Below, one piece after another: positions 17,944 through 26,222 of a stretch of 64,000 bases of DNA; within the stretch, counting starts at the first letter, position 1; every line of letters starts with the position of its first letter. The stretch comes from Methanomassiliicoccaceae archaeon UBA370. Its GTDB lineage: Archaea; Thermoplasmatota; Thermoplasmata; Methanomassiliicoccales; Methanomethylophilaceae. The stretch lies in NCBI GenBank assembly GCA_002505345.1, contig DAUY01000011.1, positions 122,458 to 186,457 on the forward strand, read 5' to 3'. The position numbers and the translations under genes are program-made. The notes under the pieces are model-generated. The model searched no databases and was not told where the DNA came from. It saw only the letters and a program-made list of their open reading frames with translations.

Positions 17944-19356
17944 ATGGATGAAGAAAAAACCAAAGGTCAACAACTCGCTGAAGAACTGTTGATGAAGCCC
18001 AAGGGACTTGGGGAGATCGACAACTCCATTCTGGGAGAATCAACAGATTTTTGCGAGGGATACAAGAAGTTCCTTTGCAACAAGACCGAACGCGAGGTCG
18101 TCGACTATACCGTACCTATCCTCGAGTCCAAGGGATACACCGAGTATGTGAGAGGCAAGAAGTACTCTCCCGGTGACAAGTTCTATATGAACAACCGTGG
18201 AAAAGGCCTCCTCATTGTGACCATGGGCTCAAGGCCCGTTTCCGAGGGAATGCGCATCGGAGTGAGTCATATAGACAGCCCCAGGCTCGATTTCAAACCT
18301 AACCCGCTGTTCGAGAGCACAGGTATGGCCTATTTCAAAACCCACTACTATGGCGGAATCAAGAAGTACCAGTGGTTCGCGATCCCGCTTTCTTTGCATG
18401 GCGTCGTCTGCAAAAACAACGGCGAAACCGTGAAGATATGCATAGGCGAGGAAGAAGGCGAGCCTCAATTCTGCGTCACGGACCTGCTTCCTCACCTTGC
18501 CAAGAATCAGATGAAACAGCCGGTCGCCGAGGCTTTCAACCCCGAGAACCTGAACATACTGATCGGTTCATGGCCCTACAACGATGAAAAGGTCTCCGAC
18601 AAGGTAAAGCTCAACATGATGAGCATCCTGTCTGAGAAGTACGGTATTTCAGAGAAGGACTTCCTTTCCGCCGAACTATGCGCCGTTCCCGCCGCCAGGC
18701 CAATCGACCTCGGCCTAGACAGATCTATGGTGGGAGGTTACGGCCAGGACGACAGCGTCTGCGCCTACGCCAACCTGATGGCCGAACTGGATGCGAAAGA
18801 TCCGGAGTTCACGACCCTGACAGTGTTCGCCGACAAGGAAGAAACAGGGTCCGATGGAAACACTGGGATGCGCTCGTTCTTCTTCCGGGACTTCATGGAG
18901 GACATCGCCGACACCTACGGCCTGAAGGTCCGTCACATACTCCAGAGGTCCATGTGCCTCTCGTGCGACGTGAACGCCGCGATTGACCCGGCATTCATGG
19001 AGGTATACGAACCGACCAACTGCTCATATCTGGGCCGCGGCCCGGTGGTCTCCAAGTACACTGGATCCGGAGGTAAATATTCTACAAACGACGCATCCGC
19101 TGAGACCATGAGCTTCCTTCGCAGCATCCTCGACGTGGCGGGAATACCCTGGCAGGTCGGGGAGCTGGGTAAGATCGAGGCGGGTGGCGGCGGAACCATC
19201 GCCTCGGAGATCTCGCTGCACAACCTGGACACGGTGGACATGGGGGTTCCGGTCCTTTCCATGCACGCGCCTTTCGAAGTTGTATCCAAGGCGGACGTTC
19301 TGATGCTTTACAAAGCCATCAAAGCGTTCTACGAGTGCCCGAAAAAGAAACCATGA
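17944..19356 (+). CDS. M18-family aminopeptidase
   Basis: 470 residues of the aminopeptidase I (M18) family, which removes N-terminal residues, often Asp/Glu or Leu, using two zinc ions. Visible metal-site segments are GVSHIDSPRLDFKP (His-x-Asp), YGQDDSVCAYANL, FADKEETGSDGNTG (catalytic Glu pair), SCDVNAAIDPAF and VPVLSMHAPFEVVSKAD (last His). The length fits the family. It probably recycles cytosolic peptides. Confidence 0.9.
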   Translation: MDEEKTKGQQLAEELLMKPKGLGEIDNSILGESTDFCEGYKKFLCNKTEREVVDYTVPILESKGYTEYVRGKKYSPGDKFYMNNRGKGLLIVTMGSRPVSEGMRIGVSHIDSPRLDFKPNPLFESTGMAYFKTHYYGGIKKYQWFAIPLSLHGVVCKNNGETVKICIGEEEGEPQFCVTDLLPHLAKNQMKQPVAEAFNPENLNILIGSWPYNDEKVSDKVKLNMMSILSEKYGISEKDFLSAELCAVPAARPIDLGLDRSMVGGYGQDDSVCAYANLMAELDAKDPEFTTLTVFADKEETGSDGNTGMRSFFFRDFMEDIADTYGLKVRHILQRSMCLSCDVNAAIDPAFMEVYEPTNCSYLGRGPVVSKYTGSGGKYSTNDASAETMSFLRSILDVAGIPWQVGELGKIEAGGGGTIASEISLHNLDTVDMGVPVLSMHAPFEVVSKADVLMLYKAIKAFYECPKKKP

Positions 19357-19361
19357 AACAC

Positions 19362-19386
19362 TTTTCCGGCCTTGAAGGCCGGAAAA
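19362..19386. terminator. Bidirectional hairpin terminator
   Basis: A perfect 10-bp inverted repeat, TTTTCCGGCC-ttgaa-GGCCGGAAAA, fills the 36-nt gap between the convergent M18 peptidase and ubiE genes. It gives a T-flanked hairpin in both directions. Confidence 0.75.
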
Positions 19387-19392
19387 CAAACA

Positions 19393-20139
19393 TCATTCTT
19401 CTTTTGAAGCAACGTAGATGTTCACTGCGCCTAAAGACTTGACATAGCACCTGGCATCTCTGAACCCGGCCTCCCTGAATATTTCGACCATCGCCTCCCC
19501 ATAGGGGAAACCTTCTATCGAAGAAGTGAGCCAGTCGTAGGCCGGTTGCCTTCCGTCAATGGCCATTCCCTTGTCGTACTTGCGGCCGTAGTGAGGTATC
19601 ACATGATTCATGTAGAAGTTGTAAAAAGGCTTGACGAGCCTGTTGCTGGGCCTAGCCAGCTCTGCGACGACGCACCTGCCGCCGACCTTCAGCATCCTGT
19701 GCATCTCTCCCACGGCCTTCGGTATATCGGTAACGTTCCTAAGCATATATCCGGATGTGACCGCGTCGAACATGCCGTCTGGCATATTGATGTCCAATGC
19801 GTCCCCGACTACGAACTCGACATTATCGATCCCGAGGTCCGTCATCTTCTTTTTCGCAAGTTCCAGCATCGCAGGGGTTATGTCCAATCCTACGACATTA
19901 CCGCCGACCGCCTTGCCCGCGACAAGGAAAGCTATCTCTCCGGTCCCCGTGCCCACATCCAAGCATCTTTTACCCTGAAGATTGCCAAGCTTCTTCATCA
20001 TGAACTTGTGCCAGCGCTTGATCATTCCCATGGACATTATGCTGTTCATCTCGTCGTAGTAGGATGCTATCTCGGTAAAAACGTCCTTGACGTAAACTTC
20101 CTTGCCGTCGAATTGGTTGCCAAGCTTTTCGTCGTCCAT
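19393..20139 (-). CDS. ubiE: UbiE/MenG-type C-methyltransferase
   Basis: 248 residues. YVKDVFTEIASYYDEMNSIMSMG and the SAM-binding CLDVGTGTGEIAFLVA, then DAVTSGYMLRNVTDIPKAV, match the UbiE/COQ5/MenG family that methylates prenylated quinone rings. The ATG at 20139 overlaps the stop of ubiA (TGATG). The pair suggests synthesis of a prenylated redox lipid. Methanomassiliicoccales are not known to make ordinary menaquinone, so the product is uncertain. Confidence 0.87.
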   Translation of the reverse strand: MDDEKLGNQFDGKEVYVKDVFTEIASYYDEMNSIMSMGMIKRWHKFMMKKLGNLQGKRCLDVGTGTGEIAFLVAGKAVGGNVVGLDITPAMLELAKKKMTDLGIDNVEFVVGDALDINMPDGMFDAVTSGYMLRNVTDIPKAVGEMHRMLKVGGRCVVAELARPSNRLVKPFYNFYMNHVIPHYGRKYDKGMAIDGRQPAYDWLTSSIEGFPYGEAMVEIFREAGFRDARCYVKSLGAVNIYVASKEE

Positions 20140-21056
20140 CAAATCAGCACCGGAACAACCGACACACCTATTAAATAACCTATCGCGAGCAAAGCGCCGA
20201 AGTGCCAATTGTGGTTGAATGCCTCGGGTACGAGCATGAAGCTGGACTTTTTGTCCTCGGGAGCCTTCATAGAGTTGATGCGAAGGTTGCGATAATCGAT
20301 GAGGGCGACGAAAGCCAGAGCACAGGCCCATGGGACCGCCCCGATCAAGATCGCTACAGCCAGTACCGGGTAGCACATGGCGTTCACCGTGCGATAGAAT
20401 CTGAGCGCCCCCTGGTAGCTCATGCGCCCGGAAAGCGTCCCTACGCGGGCCTCTTTGTCACTGTAGTAGTCCCTTGTCTCGTTTCCGCTCAGGACTCCCA
20501 TGATTGTAAAGGCGTTAGGGAGACCAAGGATGATTGCTTCCAATGAAACCGCGCCGGCCATCGTATAATAGGTCCCTGCAGGCATCAGTACGCCCATCAG
20601 GAAGAAAGTGCTCACCTGGCCCATCGCCTTGTATTTGTATGCGACTCCGAGCGTGTACGACCCTGCACCCAGTATTCCCAGGATCCCGAATGCAAGTATC
20701 CCCCATCCTATGTACCATATGAAGACTGTTCCGATCAGGGCGGTTATGGCAAGGCAGGCAAGTCCTGCGCCAAGGATCTGTTTCGGCTTCATTTTTCCTG
20801 AAACCAGCTCAGGTGAACGGGAATGGTTCTCTTCCGTGTCCGTGCCTTTGACGAAGTCCCCGTAAGTGTTGAGCAAGTTGGCCGCAGACTGCAGCAGTAT
20901 CCCGCCGGCCAGGACCAATATGAAAATCCACCAGTTGAAGAACCCGTCGTTGAATGCCACAACGCCTCCGAGCACCACCGGTACGACCGCTCCGTGAAGG
21001 GTCCAGGGCCTGAACGCGTTATACCACCCTGCTTTCACGGGTGCAACCTTTGCCAT
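20139..21056 (-). CDS. UbiA-family prenyltransferase (MenA-like)
   Basis: 305 residues with about eight membrane helices. The first Asp-rich site is NLLNTYGDFVKGTD and the second is RDYYSDKEARVGTL, both needed to bind the prenyl diphosphate through Mg. Overall it resembles 1,4-dihydroxy-2-naphthoate prenyltransferase. It attaches an isoprenoid tail to an aromatic or similar acceptor in the membrane. The ATG at 21056 has a TATA-like TTATGTAAAAGG about 25 nt upstream (minus strand, 21078-21089), so the mRNA may be leaderless. The gene is translationally coupled to ubiE. Confidence 0.87.
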   Translation of the reverse strand: MAKVAPVKAGWYNAFRPWTLHGAVVPVVLGGVVAFNDGFFNWWIFILVLAGGILLQSAANLLNTYGDFVKGTDTEENHSRSPELVSGKMKPKQILGAGLACLAITALIGTVFIWYIGWGILAFGILGILGAGSYTLGVAYKYKAMGQVSTFFLMGVLMPAGTYYTMAGAVSLEAIILGLPNAFTIMGVLSGNETRDYYSDKEARVGTLSGRMSYQGALRFYRTVNAMCYPVLAVAILIGAVPWACALAFVALIDYRNLRINSMKAPEDKKSSFMLVPEAFNHNWHFGALLAIGYLIGVSVVPVLI

Positions 21057-21106
21057 GTTTCGATGCGTACGCAATCCTTTTACATAACCTTAACCTGACG
21101 GACTGC

Positions 21107-22075
21107 ATGAGGGCAAAAGAGGTTCTCGCTAGCAGCGCGATAGTGATGTCCGTCGCTCTGATATTTTCATTGTTGCTTAATGTATCCGGCTATTTTCCGG
21201 GAGATGTGCTTGTCCCGAAGGTCAGGAGCGACATAACGGTCTTAGTGCTTGCGGTTATGATGACCATTTCGCTCTCGCGCATACCCTACAAGAATCTAGA
21301 CCCGGTGAAGAACCGCCGCTCCGTGACCCGCGCTATGCTGCTGGGCCTTGTGGTTGCGGCCGTCATCCCCCTTGCCGGCTATCTCCTGATGAAAGAAACC
21401 TCTTGGGGAGGGTACTCGGCAGGCCTGGTTTTCGTCGCCGCTGCTCCCTTCGCCGCTTCTGTCGCCCCTCTTTCCTACATCCTCAGAGGGGACATGGAAC
21501 ATGCCGCAAGGGGAACGATTCTCGTGTATATCGCATCCCTCCTCTGGATACCTTTCATTATCTACGTCACGTTGGGCAAGACGGTGGACATGACCGATGT
21601 GATCATCACCGTGGTGGAGATCATCGGTGTGCCACTGGTACTTTCCAGGTTGCTTACCAAGGTGAAGATCGAAAGGGCCACCATGTCCATCATGATGAAC
21701 CTCTTCATCTCGTTCCTGGTCATACTTTCGGTCAGTTCCACGAACTTCCCCAGAGAACTTACGCCTCTCCTCCTCTTCGTGCTGATCGCAGGCCTTAGAA
21801 CTTTCGCCCTCGGATCCGGAGTCGAGTACGCCGAGAAGAGAATGGGGATCGACTGGCACCAGCGTGTTACCGATGTCCTGATGGTATCTTACAGGAACAA
21901 GGGGATTGCCATAGCGATGTGCGCCGCGACGATGGGGCCCGCTGTAGGAATAGCGATGGTCGCAATAGCCACCTCGATCGTGGTTGAGATCTGCTGGGTC
22001 ATATTCATGGATTCCGCGCTGTTCTCTAAAAGGAGGATGCAAAGGGAGATCGGCTCAGAAATCGGTGATACGTGA
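21107..22075 (+). CDS. Bile-acid:sodium-symporter-superfamily transporter
   Basis: 322 residues with about ten hydrophobic helices. Two inverted halves are visible, with FVAAAPFAASVAPLSYIL in the first and VLMVSYRNKGIAIAMCAATMG in the second, like the crossover regions of the BASS/ACR3 fold. The substrate is unknown; organic anions or keto acids are common in this family. It is divergent from ubiA with 50 nt between starts, and its 3' end overlaps the DUF1848 gene on the other strand by 21 nt. Confidence 0.78.
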   Translation: MRAKEVLASSAIVMSVALIFSLLLNVSGYFPGDVLVPKVRSDITVLVLAVMMTISLSRIPYKNLDPVKNRRSVTRAMLLGLVVAAVIPLAGYLLMKETSWGGYSAGLVFVAAAPFAASVAPLSYILRGDMEHAARGTILVYIASLLWIPFIIYVTLGKTVDMTDVIITVVEIIGVPLVLSRLLTKVKIERATMSIMMNLFISFLVILSVSSTNFPRELTPLLLFVLIAGLRTFALGSGVEYAEKRMGIDWHQRVTDVLMVSYRNKGIAIAMCAATMGPAVGIAMVAIATSIVVEICWVIFMDSALFSKRRMQREIGSEIGDT

Positions 22076-22975
22076 GCGCCTTTCCGTGATTTCGGTCACG
22101 GTGTCCGTATCTCTGACTTTTCCGTAGAGCATCTCCGAAGCGGGGTCGTATATCTTAGATGCCCGCCGGTCTTCCGTGGCCCGGTTGGCATAGCAGTAGA
22201 CGCAGTTGTGCATGCATGTGTCATAAGCGCCTATGTCGATGTTCCTCACGCATCTGCAACCGTCCCTTATATTCCCGGGCATATCTTCGAAGGGGATCCC
22301 CAGGGATACCATGGTCTCCCGATCGATACATCCCCTGTTATCAACCCCGTACTCGGGATATCCCCGGGGAGAGCAGCAGACGCTCGCATGGATCCCGTGC
22401 TCTCTCGATATGGCACCTGCCATCCTCATGAAGTCCTCTCTCTGGAGAGGGGAGGACGATGACAGAGGCCTGGCACTTTTCAGTTCCTCGAACTTGGGAT
22501 ACATGTCCAAAAAACTGAAGATGCATCTCTCGGTATGACCCGATAGCTCCGAACAGAGAAGCCGGAACTTTCTTTCGTGATATCTCATATTATGCCTTTC
22601 GTCGATTATCACGGGGTCATAGCGCCACATGGTGCGTTCGATCCCTATTTTCTCCGAAATCTCTCTGAACGCGTCTGCAACGGACCCCTTGTTGGGAACC
22701 CCGGGCTCAAGGTCCCTGCCATACGGAGTTATCGTCACCTGGAATATCATTTCGTAACCCATTCCGATGATTTCATCAAGGTACGGCAATATCGGCCTGG
22801 GATCCTTCGAGATGAAATAAAGGCATCCTGCGCTCCTGCGGTCCAGGTCGACCCTGTAGACGACCTCGTCGCATACGGGGTTACGGACCATGGCGTAACC
22901 TGCCCTCAACCTGTTAATAAGCCATTCCGAGTGAAAAGCAGGTATATCTGTACGTCTGCTGGCGCAGATTATCAC
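22055..22975 (-). CDS. DUF1848 protein with radical-SAM-like cysteine motif
   Basis: 306 residues. The N-terminus MIICASRRTDIPAFHSEWLINRL and the final cysteine cluster DTCMHNCVYCYANRA are hallmarks of the DUF1848 family. CMHNCVYC is a C-x3-C-x2-C set as in radical SAM enzymes, but at the C-terminus. The biochemical role is not established. It is divergent from ogt with starts 47 nt apart, next to two alkylation repair genes, which hints at but does not prove a DNA repair link. Confidence 0.8.
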   Translation of the reverse strand: MIICASRRTDIPAFHSEWLINRLRAGYAMVRNPVCDEVVYRVDLDRRSAGCLYFISKDPRPILPYLDEIIGMGYEMIFQVTITPYGRDLEPGVPNKGSVADAFREISEKIGIERTMWRYDPVIIDERHNMRYHERKFRLLCSELSGHTERCIFSFLDMYPKFEELKSARPLSSSSPLQREDFMRMAGAISREHGIHASVCCSPRGYPEYGVDNRGCIDRETMVSLGIPFEDMPGNIRDGCRCVRNIDIGAYDTCMHNCVYCYANRATEDRRASKIYDPASEMLYGKVRDTDTVTEITERRSRITDF

Positions 22976-23022
22976 AAAATCCTATATGTGATGTGCAAGA
23001 TAAACATTCAGGAGGATACCGA

Positions 23023-23499
23023 TTGACAACAGACAGGTACACTTTCACTTATGTGACGCTTTTCGGAAAGTTCAGCATAAGCGAAGACGGCGAGGGCAAT
23101 ATCTGCGGGCTATACCTGCCTTGCAACAACCTTCCCTGCGCCATAGACCGGGAGACTGACGCGATAGCGGAGGCGGCATCTCAACTCAAAGAATATCTTT
23201 CGGGAAGCAGAAGGGCCTTCGACGTTCCCCTTTCCTATGATGGATCTGATTTTCAGAAAGCGGTATGGAAAAGAATATTGGAGATACCCTACGGTAAGAC
23301 GGTCACCTACAGCGAGATCGCCTCAGACATCGGAAGCCCTGGGGCATCGAGAGCGGTGGGAACGGCCTGCGGTAAGAATGCGATACCCGTCTTCATACCC
23401 TGCCACCGGGTCGTGCCATCTTCCGGTGGCATCGGGTCGTATGCCGGAGGGAAGATGATGAAGAACAAGCTTCTGAAGTTGGAGGCAGAATTCCTTTGA
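23023..23499 (+). CDS. ogt: Methylated-DNA:protein-cysteine methyltransferase
   Basis: 158 residues. The active-site IPVFIPCHRVVPSSGGIGSY holds the acceptor Cys127, which takes alkyl groups from O6-alkylguanine in a suicide reaction; the DNA-binding turn is TYSEIASDIGSPGASRAVGTACG. The start is a TTG at 23023 chosen from GGAGG at 23011-23015 with 7-nt spacing; the frame extends upstream without a better site. It overlaps alkD by 4 nt (TTGA). Confidence 0.92.
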   Translation: MTTDRYTFTYVTLFGKFSISEDGEGNICGLYLPCNNLPCAIDRETDAIAEAASQLKEYLSGSRRAFDVPLSYDGSDFQKAVWKRILEIPYGKTVTYSEIASDIGSPGASRAVGTACGKNAIPVFIPCHRVVPSSGGIGSYAGGKMMKNKLLKLEAEFL

Positions 23500-24170
23500 C
23501 CCGTATCCTCGGGATGCTTCATGATCAGAGCGACGGAAAATACAGGGAATTCAACAGCACCATAATCAAAAGCGGAAAGCCGATCGTGGGCGTGAGGATG
23601 CCCGACCTGAGAAGGATATCATCCGAATTGATGAAAGGAGACTGGCGTTCATATCTTTCCGAAGAGGCCTCGGTATTGGAGGAGGACATCGTCGCCGCAC
23701 TGATAATATCCAATGCCGAAATGCCCCAGAAAGAAAGGCTGGCACTTACAAAAGAATTTGTTCCTTCCATAGATAACTGGGCTGTCTGCGACATGCTTTG
23801 CGGAGATTGGAAATTCTCTCCTGAAATCCGGAGTGAACTCTGGGATTTCTGCGGGGAGATGATATCTTCCGGCGAAGAATTCAAGATGCGATTCGGTGCC
23901 GTCATGATGCTGGCCAAATTCCTGGACGACGACCACATAGACGGCGTCCTCAGAAGATTGTCGGCTTTCAGCAACGATGGATATTATTACAAAATGGGGG
24001 CGGCCTGGGCGCTGTCCTACTGCTACCTGGAATATCAGGAAAAGACCGAGGAGCTTCTCGGCTCGGGCAGGCTCGACAAAGAGGTCCAGAACCTTACGGT
24101 ACGCAAAGTGAGGGAGTCTCGACGTGCGGACGGTGCGATGCGCGAAAGAGTGAGGGTATTCAGGCGCTAA
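23496..24170 (+). CDS. DNA alkylation repair protein, AlkD-like
   Basis: 224 residues of alpha-helical HEAT-like repeats. VGVRMPDLRRISSEL, WAVCDMLCGDWKF and RRLSAFSNDGYYYKMGAAWALSYC match the AlkD family, whose studied members excise bulky or cationic alkylated bases. TTG at 23496 lies within the ogt stop; an ATG at 23514 is a possible alternative. It follows ogt, making a compact two-gene alkylation repair operon. Confidence 0.85.
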   Translation: MTRILGMLHDQSDGKYREFNSTIIKSGKPIVGVRMPDLRRISSELMKGDWRSYLSEEASVLEEDIVAALIISNAEMPQKERLALTKEFVPSIDNWAVCDMLCGDWKFSPEIRSELWDFCGEMISSGEEFKMRFGAVMMLAKFLDDDHIDGVLRRLSAFSNDGYYYKMGAAWALSYCYLEYQEKTEELLGSGRLDKEVQNLTVRKVRESRRADGAMRERVRVFRR

Positions 24171-24717
24171 GCTCTGAAACCTTCTGCCTTATCTTCTCCG
24201 CGTTCTCCTTCCCGATCCTTGCGCCTTTCCTCTCTAGGAACGTCCAGTTCCTCTCCCTGCATATGGGTTCGAACTCCTTCGATGTCACGGCGACGACCTT
24301 GCCGTCGTGTAGGGCGTTGTTGTTCAGAAGTATCCTGAACATCTCCTTCGGTACGCAGACGACCACCATGTCGAATCCTCTGGAGACATATTCGAGGACG
24401 CCCGCATAGTCTTTTCTCGCCTGAGCGGCCTCGTACTGCTCCTTGTTGGACATTGCATACGTGTAGCAGGAAATGGCATATGTGCTTGGAACGAGCCCGA
24501 ACAAAGTGGATATTATACCGAAAGATATGTTGCATTTCCCATTCCCTTCTTTGCCGAACTCGGCTTCCAGGCTCTTGTAGAAATCTCTTACCTCGGTTAC
24601 ACGGCCCCCGAATATGTCCCCGGCCGCCTCCAGCTTCTTTGAGAGGAACACTTCGGAGTCGTTGGTCACAATCATAACGTTCTTCTTGCCCATCTTGGGC
24701 GCGCATATGGGTTCCAT
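24160..24717 (-). CDS. Conserved-looking protein of unknown function
   Basis: 185 residues, not recognised. It starts MEPICAPKMGKKNVMIVTND and contains CNISFGIISTLFGLVPSTYAI, a segment that faintly resembles DUF6884/YaaA-like proteins, and later GFDMVVVCVPKEMFRILL. It looks like a soluble alpha/beta protein. The ATG at 24717 follows a strong GAGGTGA site on the minus strand. It lies 5 nt behind hypD in the same direction, so it may be cotranscribed with the hydrogenase maturation genes. Confidence 0.65.
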   Translation of the reverse strand: MEPICAPKMGKKNVMIVTNDSEVFLSKKLEAAGDIFGGRVTEVRDFYKSLEAEFGKEGNGKCNISFGIISTLFGLVPSTYAISCYTYAMSNKEQYEAAQARKDYAGVLEYVSRGFDMVVVCVPKEMFRILLNNNALHDGKVVAVTSKEFEPICRERNWTFLERKGARIGKENAEKIRQKVSELSA

Positions 24718-24722
24718 GATCT

Positions 24723-25802
24723 TCACCTCTTTGTTGAGAATCTGTAAGCTATGTTGCAGCTGCCTTCCGCGGACACCATGCATGGTCCGCTGGGGTTGCT
24801 GGGTCTGCAGGTCCTCCCGAACATGGGGCATTGCTCCGATGTTATCAGTCCGCGGAGCACCTCTCCGCACCTGCATCCCCTTGCCTCCTCCTCCACCTGC
24901 GGAGTCTTGGATATTATGTCCTCGTGCACTTTGGTGGCATCGTGGTCTGCGTACGCAGACTTAAGTGCCAGAGCGCTTTTCTTGATCGGAGGGAATCCTC
25001 TCCAGGTCCGGTCCACCGGCTCGTATGTGCGGTCCATCAGATCCCTGGCCTTCTTGTTGCCGTGCTCTTTGACGAGACGGGTGTACTCGTTCTCTACTTC
25101 CGACCTCCCTTCGGATATCTGTTTTGCCAGCATGTAACATGACATCAAAATGTCGAGAGGCTCGAAACCTGCGACGACCTGCGGCACTTTGTATTTCTCC
25201 GAGAATGGCTTGAACATGTCAAGTCCGGTCACGACTGCAACATGGCCGGGCATTATGAAACCGTCTATCTTGTTCTCCCCCATGTCCAGCAACGCCTGAA
25301 TTATGGGAGGGCATATCCTGTGGCAGCTGTATACCGAGAAGTTTTCGGGAACATCGTCCCTGTTGAGAGGAACACAGGTTGAGGGGGCGGTCGTCTCGAA
25401 GCCCACTCCCACAAAGACCATGTCTTTGCCGAGGTCCCTGGACATTTTCACGGCGTCCTCCACCGAATATACTATGCGTACGTCGGCCCCGCCGGCTTTG
25501 GCATCGAACAAAGAACCAATGGGGGTCGGCACCCTCATCATGTCCCCGAAAGCGGTAACGGTGACGCCGTTCTTCGCAAGGGTGATAACTTCTGCGATCT
25601 CCCTGCTGGTCGTGACGCAGACCGGGCAACCTGGTCCCTGGCAGATCTGAATGCCGGAATCTGTCAGCATCTGGTCAAGGCCGAAACGGACGATGGTGTC
25701 CTGATGCGTGCCGCATATGTGCATTATCTTGCATTCGACATTCAGTTCTCTGATGCCTTCCACGATGCGCTTCGCGGTCGCCTCGTCCCTGTATTTGAAC
25801 AT
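24723..25802 (-). CDS. hypD: Hydrogenase maturation protein HypD
   Basis: 359 residues. Family cysteine motifs are all visible: IMHICGTHQDTIVRFGL, QGPGCPVCVTT, VGVGFETTAPST, MPGHVAVVTG, and the C-terminal cluster GCRCGEVLRG...CPMFGRTCRPSNPSGPCMVS. HypD is the iron-sulfur scaffold on which the Fe(CN)2CO unit of [NiFe]-hydrogenases is built with HypC. ATG 25802 overlaps the hypA stop (TGATG). Confidence 0.96.
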   Translation of the reverse strand: MFKYRDEATAKRIVEGIRELNVECKIMHICGTHQDTIVRFGLDQMLTDSGIQICQGPGCPVCVTTSREIAEVITLAKNGVTVTAFGDMMRVPTPIGSLFDAKAGGADVRIVYSVEDAVKMSRDLGKDMVFVGVGFETTAPSTCVPLNRDDVPENFSVYSCHRICPPIIQALLDMGENKIDGFIMPGHVAVVTGLDMFKPFSEKYKVPQVVAGFEPLDILMSCYMLAKQISEGRSEVENEYTRLVKEHGNKKARDLMDRTYEPVDRTWRGFPPIKKSALALKSAYADHDATKVHEDIISKTPQVEEEARGCRCGEVLRGLITSEQCPMFGRTCRPSNPSGPCMVSAEGSCNIAYRFSTKR

Positions 25803-26182
25803 CAATCCGCCTCCTCTATCTCCAAAGACCTGACGCAGCACGACTGTCCCGACGTGACCTTCACGTGGCCTCCGCATTCCGGACAGGAGAGCACAGGTAT
25901 CGCGTGCGAACTGAAATCTCCGGCATCCAGCATAGTGACGGGGCCTTTGTATCCGCACCCGTCGCACGAAACCTCGATAGGCTCGTGCTCAATGCTTAGA
26001 ACCGACCCCTCCAGTATCGTGCCCCTTGTGACTATCTCATAGGCGAACGAAAGCTGCTCTTCGCCCAGTTGCGTAAGGTCGCCGATCACGATCTCGACGC
26101 TTGTGACCGACGCGACGTCATGTTTTTTCAATTCCTCGATAACGGCATTCACCATGCCCGATATGACAGATACCTCGTGCAC
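25802..26182 (-). CDS. hypA: Hydrogenase nickel-insertion protein HypA
   Basis: 126 residues. The start is a GTG followed by HEVSVISGMVNAV, so His2, the nickel ligand, comes directly after the initiator as in all HypA. Two zinc-binding pairs follow (CDGCGYKG...CPECGGH). HypA delivers nickel to hydrogenase precursors. TATA-like TATTTAATAA at about 26205-26214 on the minus strand suggests a leaderless message. It is coupled to hypD. Confidence 0.95.
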   Translation of the reverse strand: MHEVSVISGMVNAVIEELKKHDVASVTSVEIVIGDLTQLGEEQLSFAYEIVTRGTILEGSVLSIEHEPIEVSCDGCGYKGPVTMLDAGDFSSHAIPVLSCPECGGHVKVTSGQSCCVRSLEIEEAD

Positions 26183-26222
26183 GAGGCTGTGTAACACCGT
26201 AAGTTATTAAATAGAGCGCGTT

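Noticed and set aside
21107..22075. A second ACR3 arsenite pump
   Set aside because: It is in the same superfamily but lacks the ACR3 membrane motif GVAPCTAMV and is not near the ars genes.
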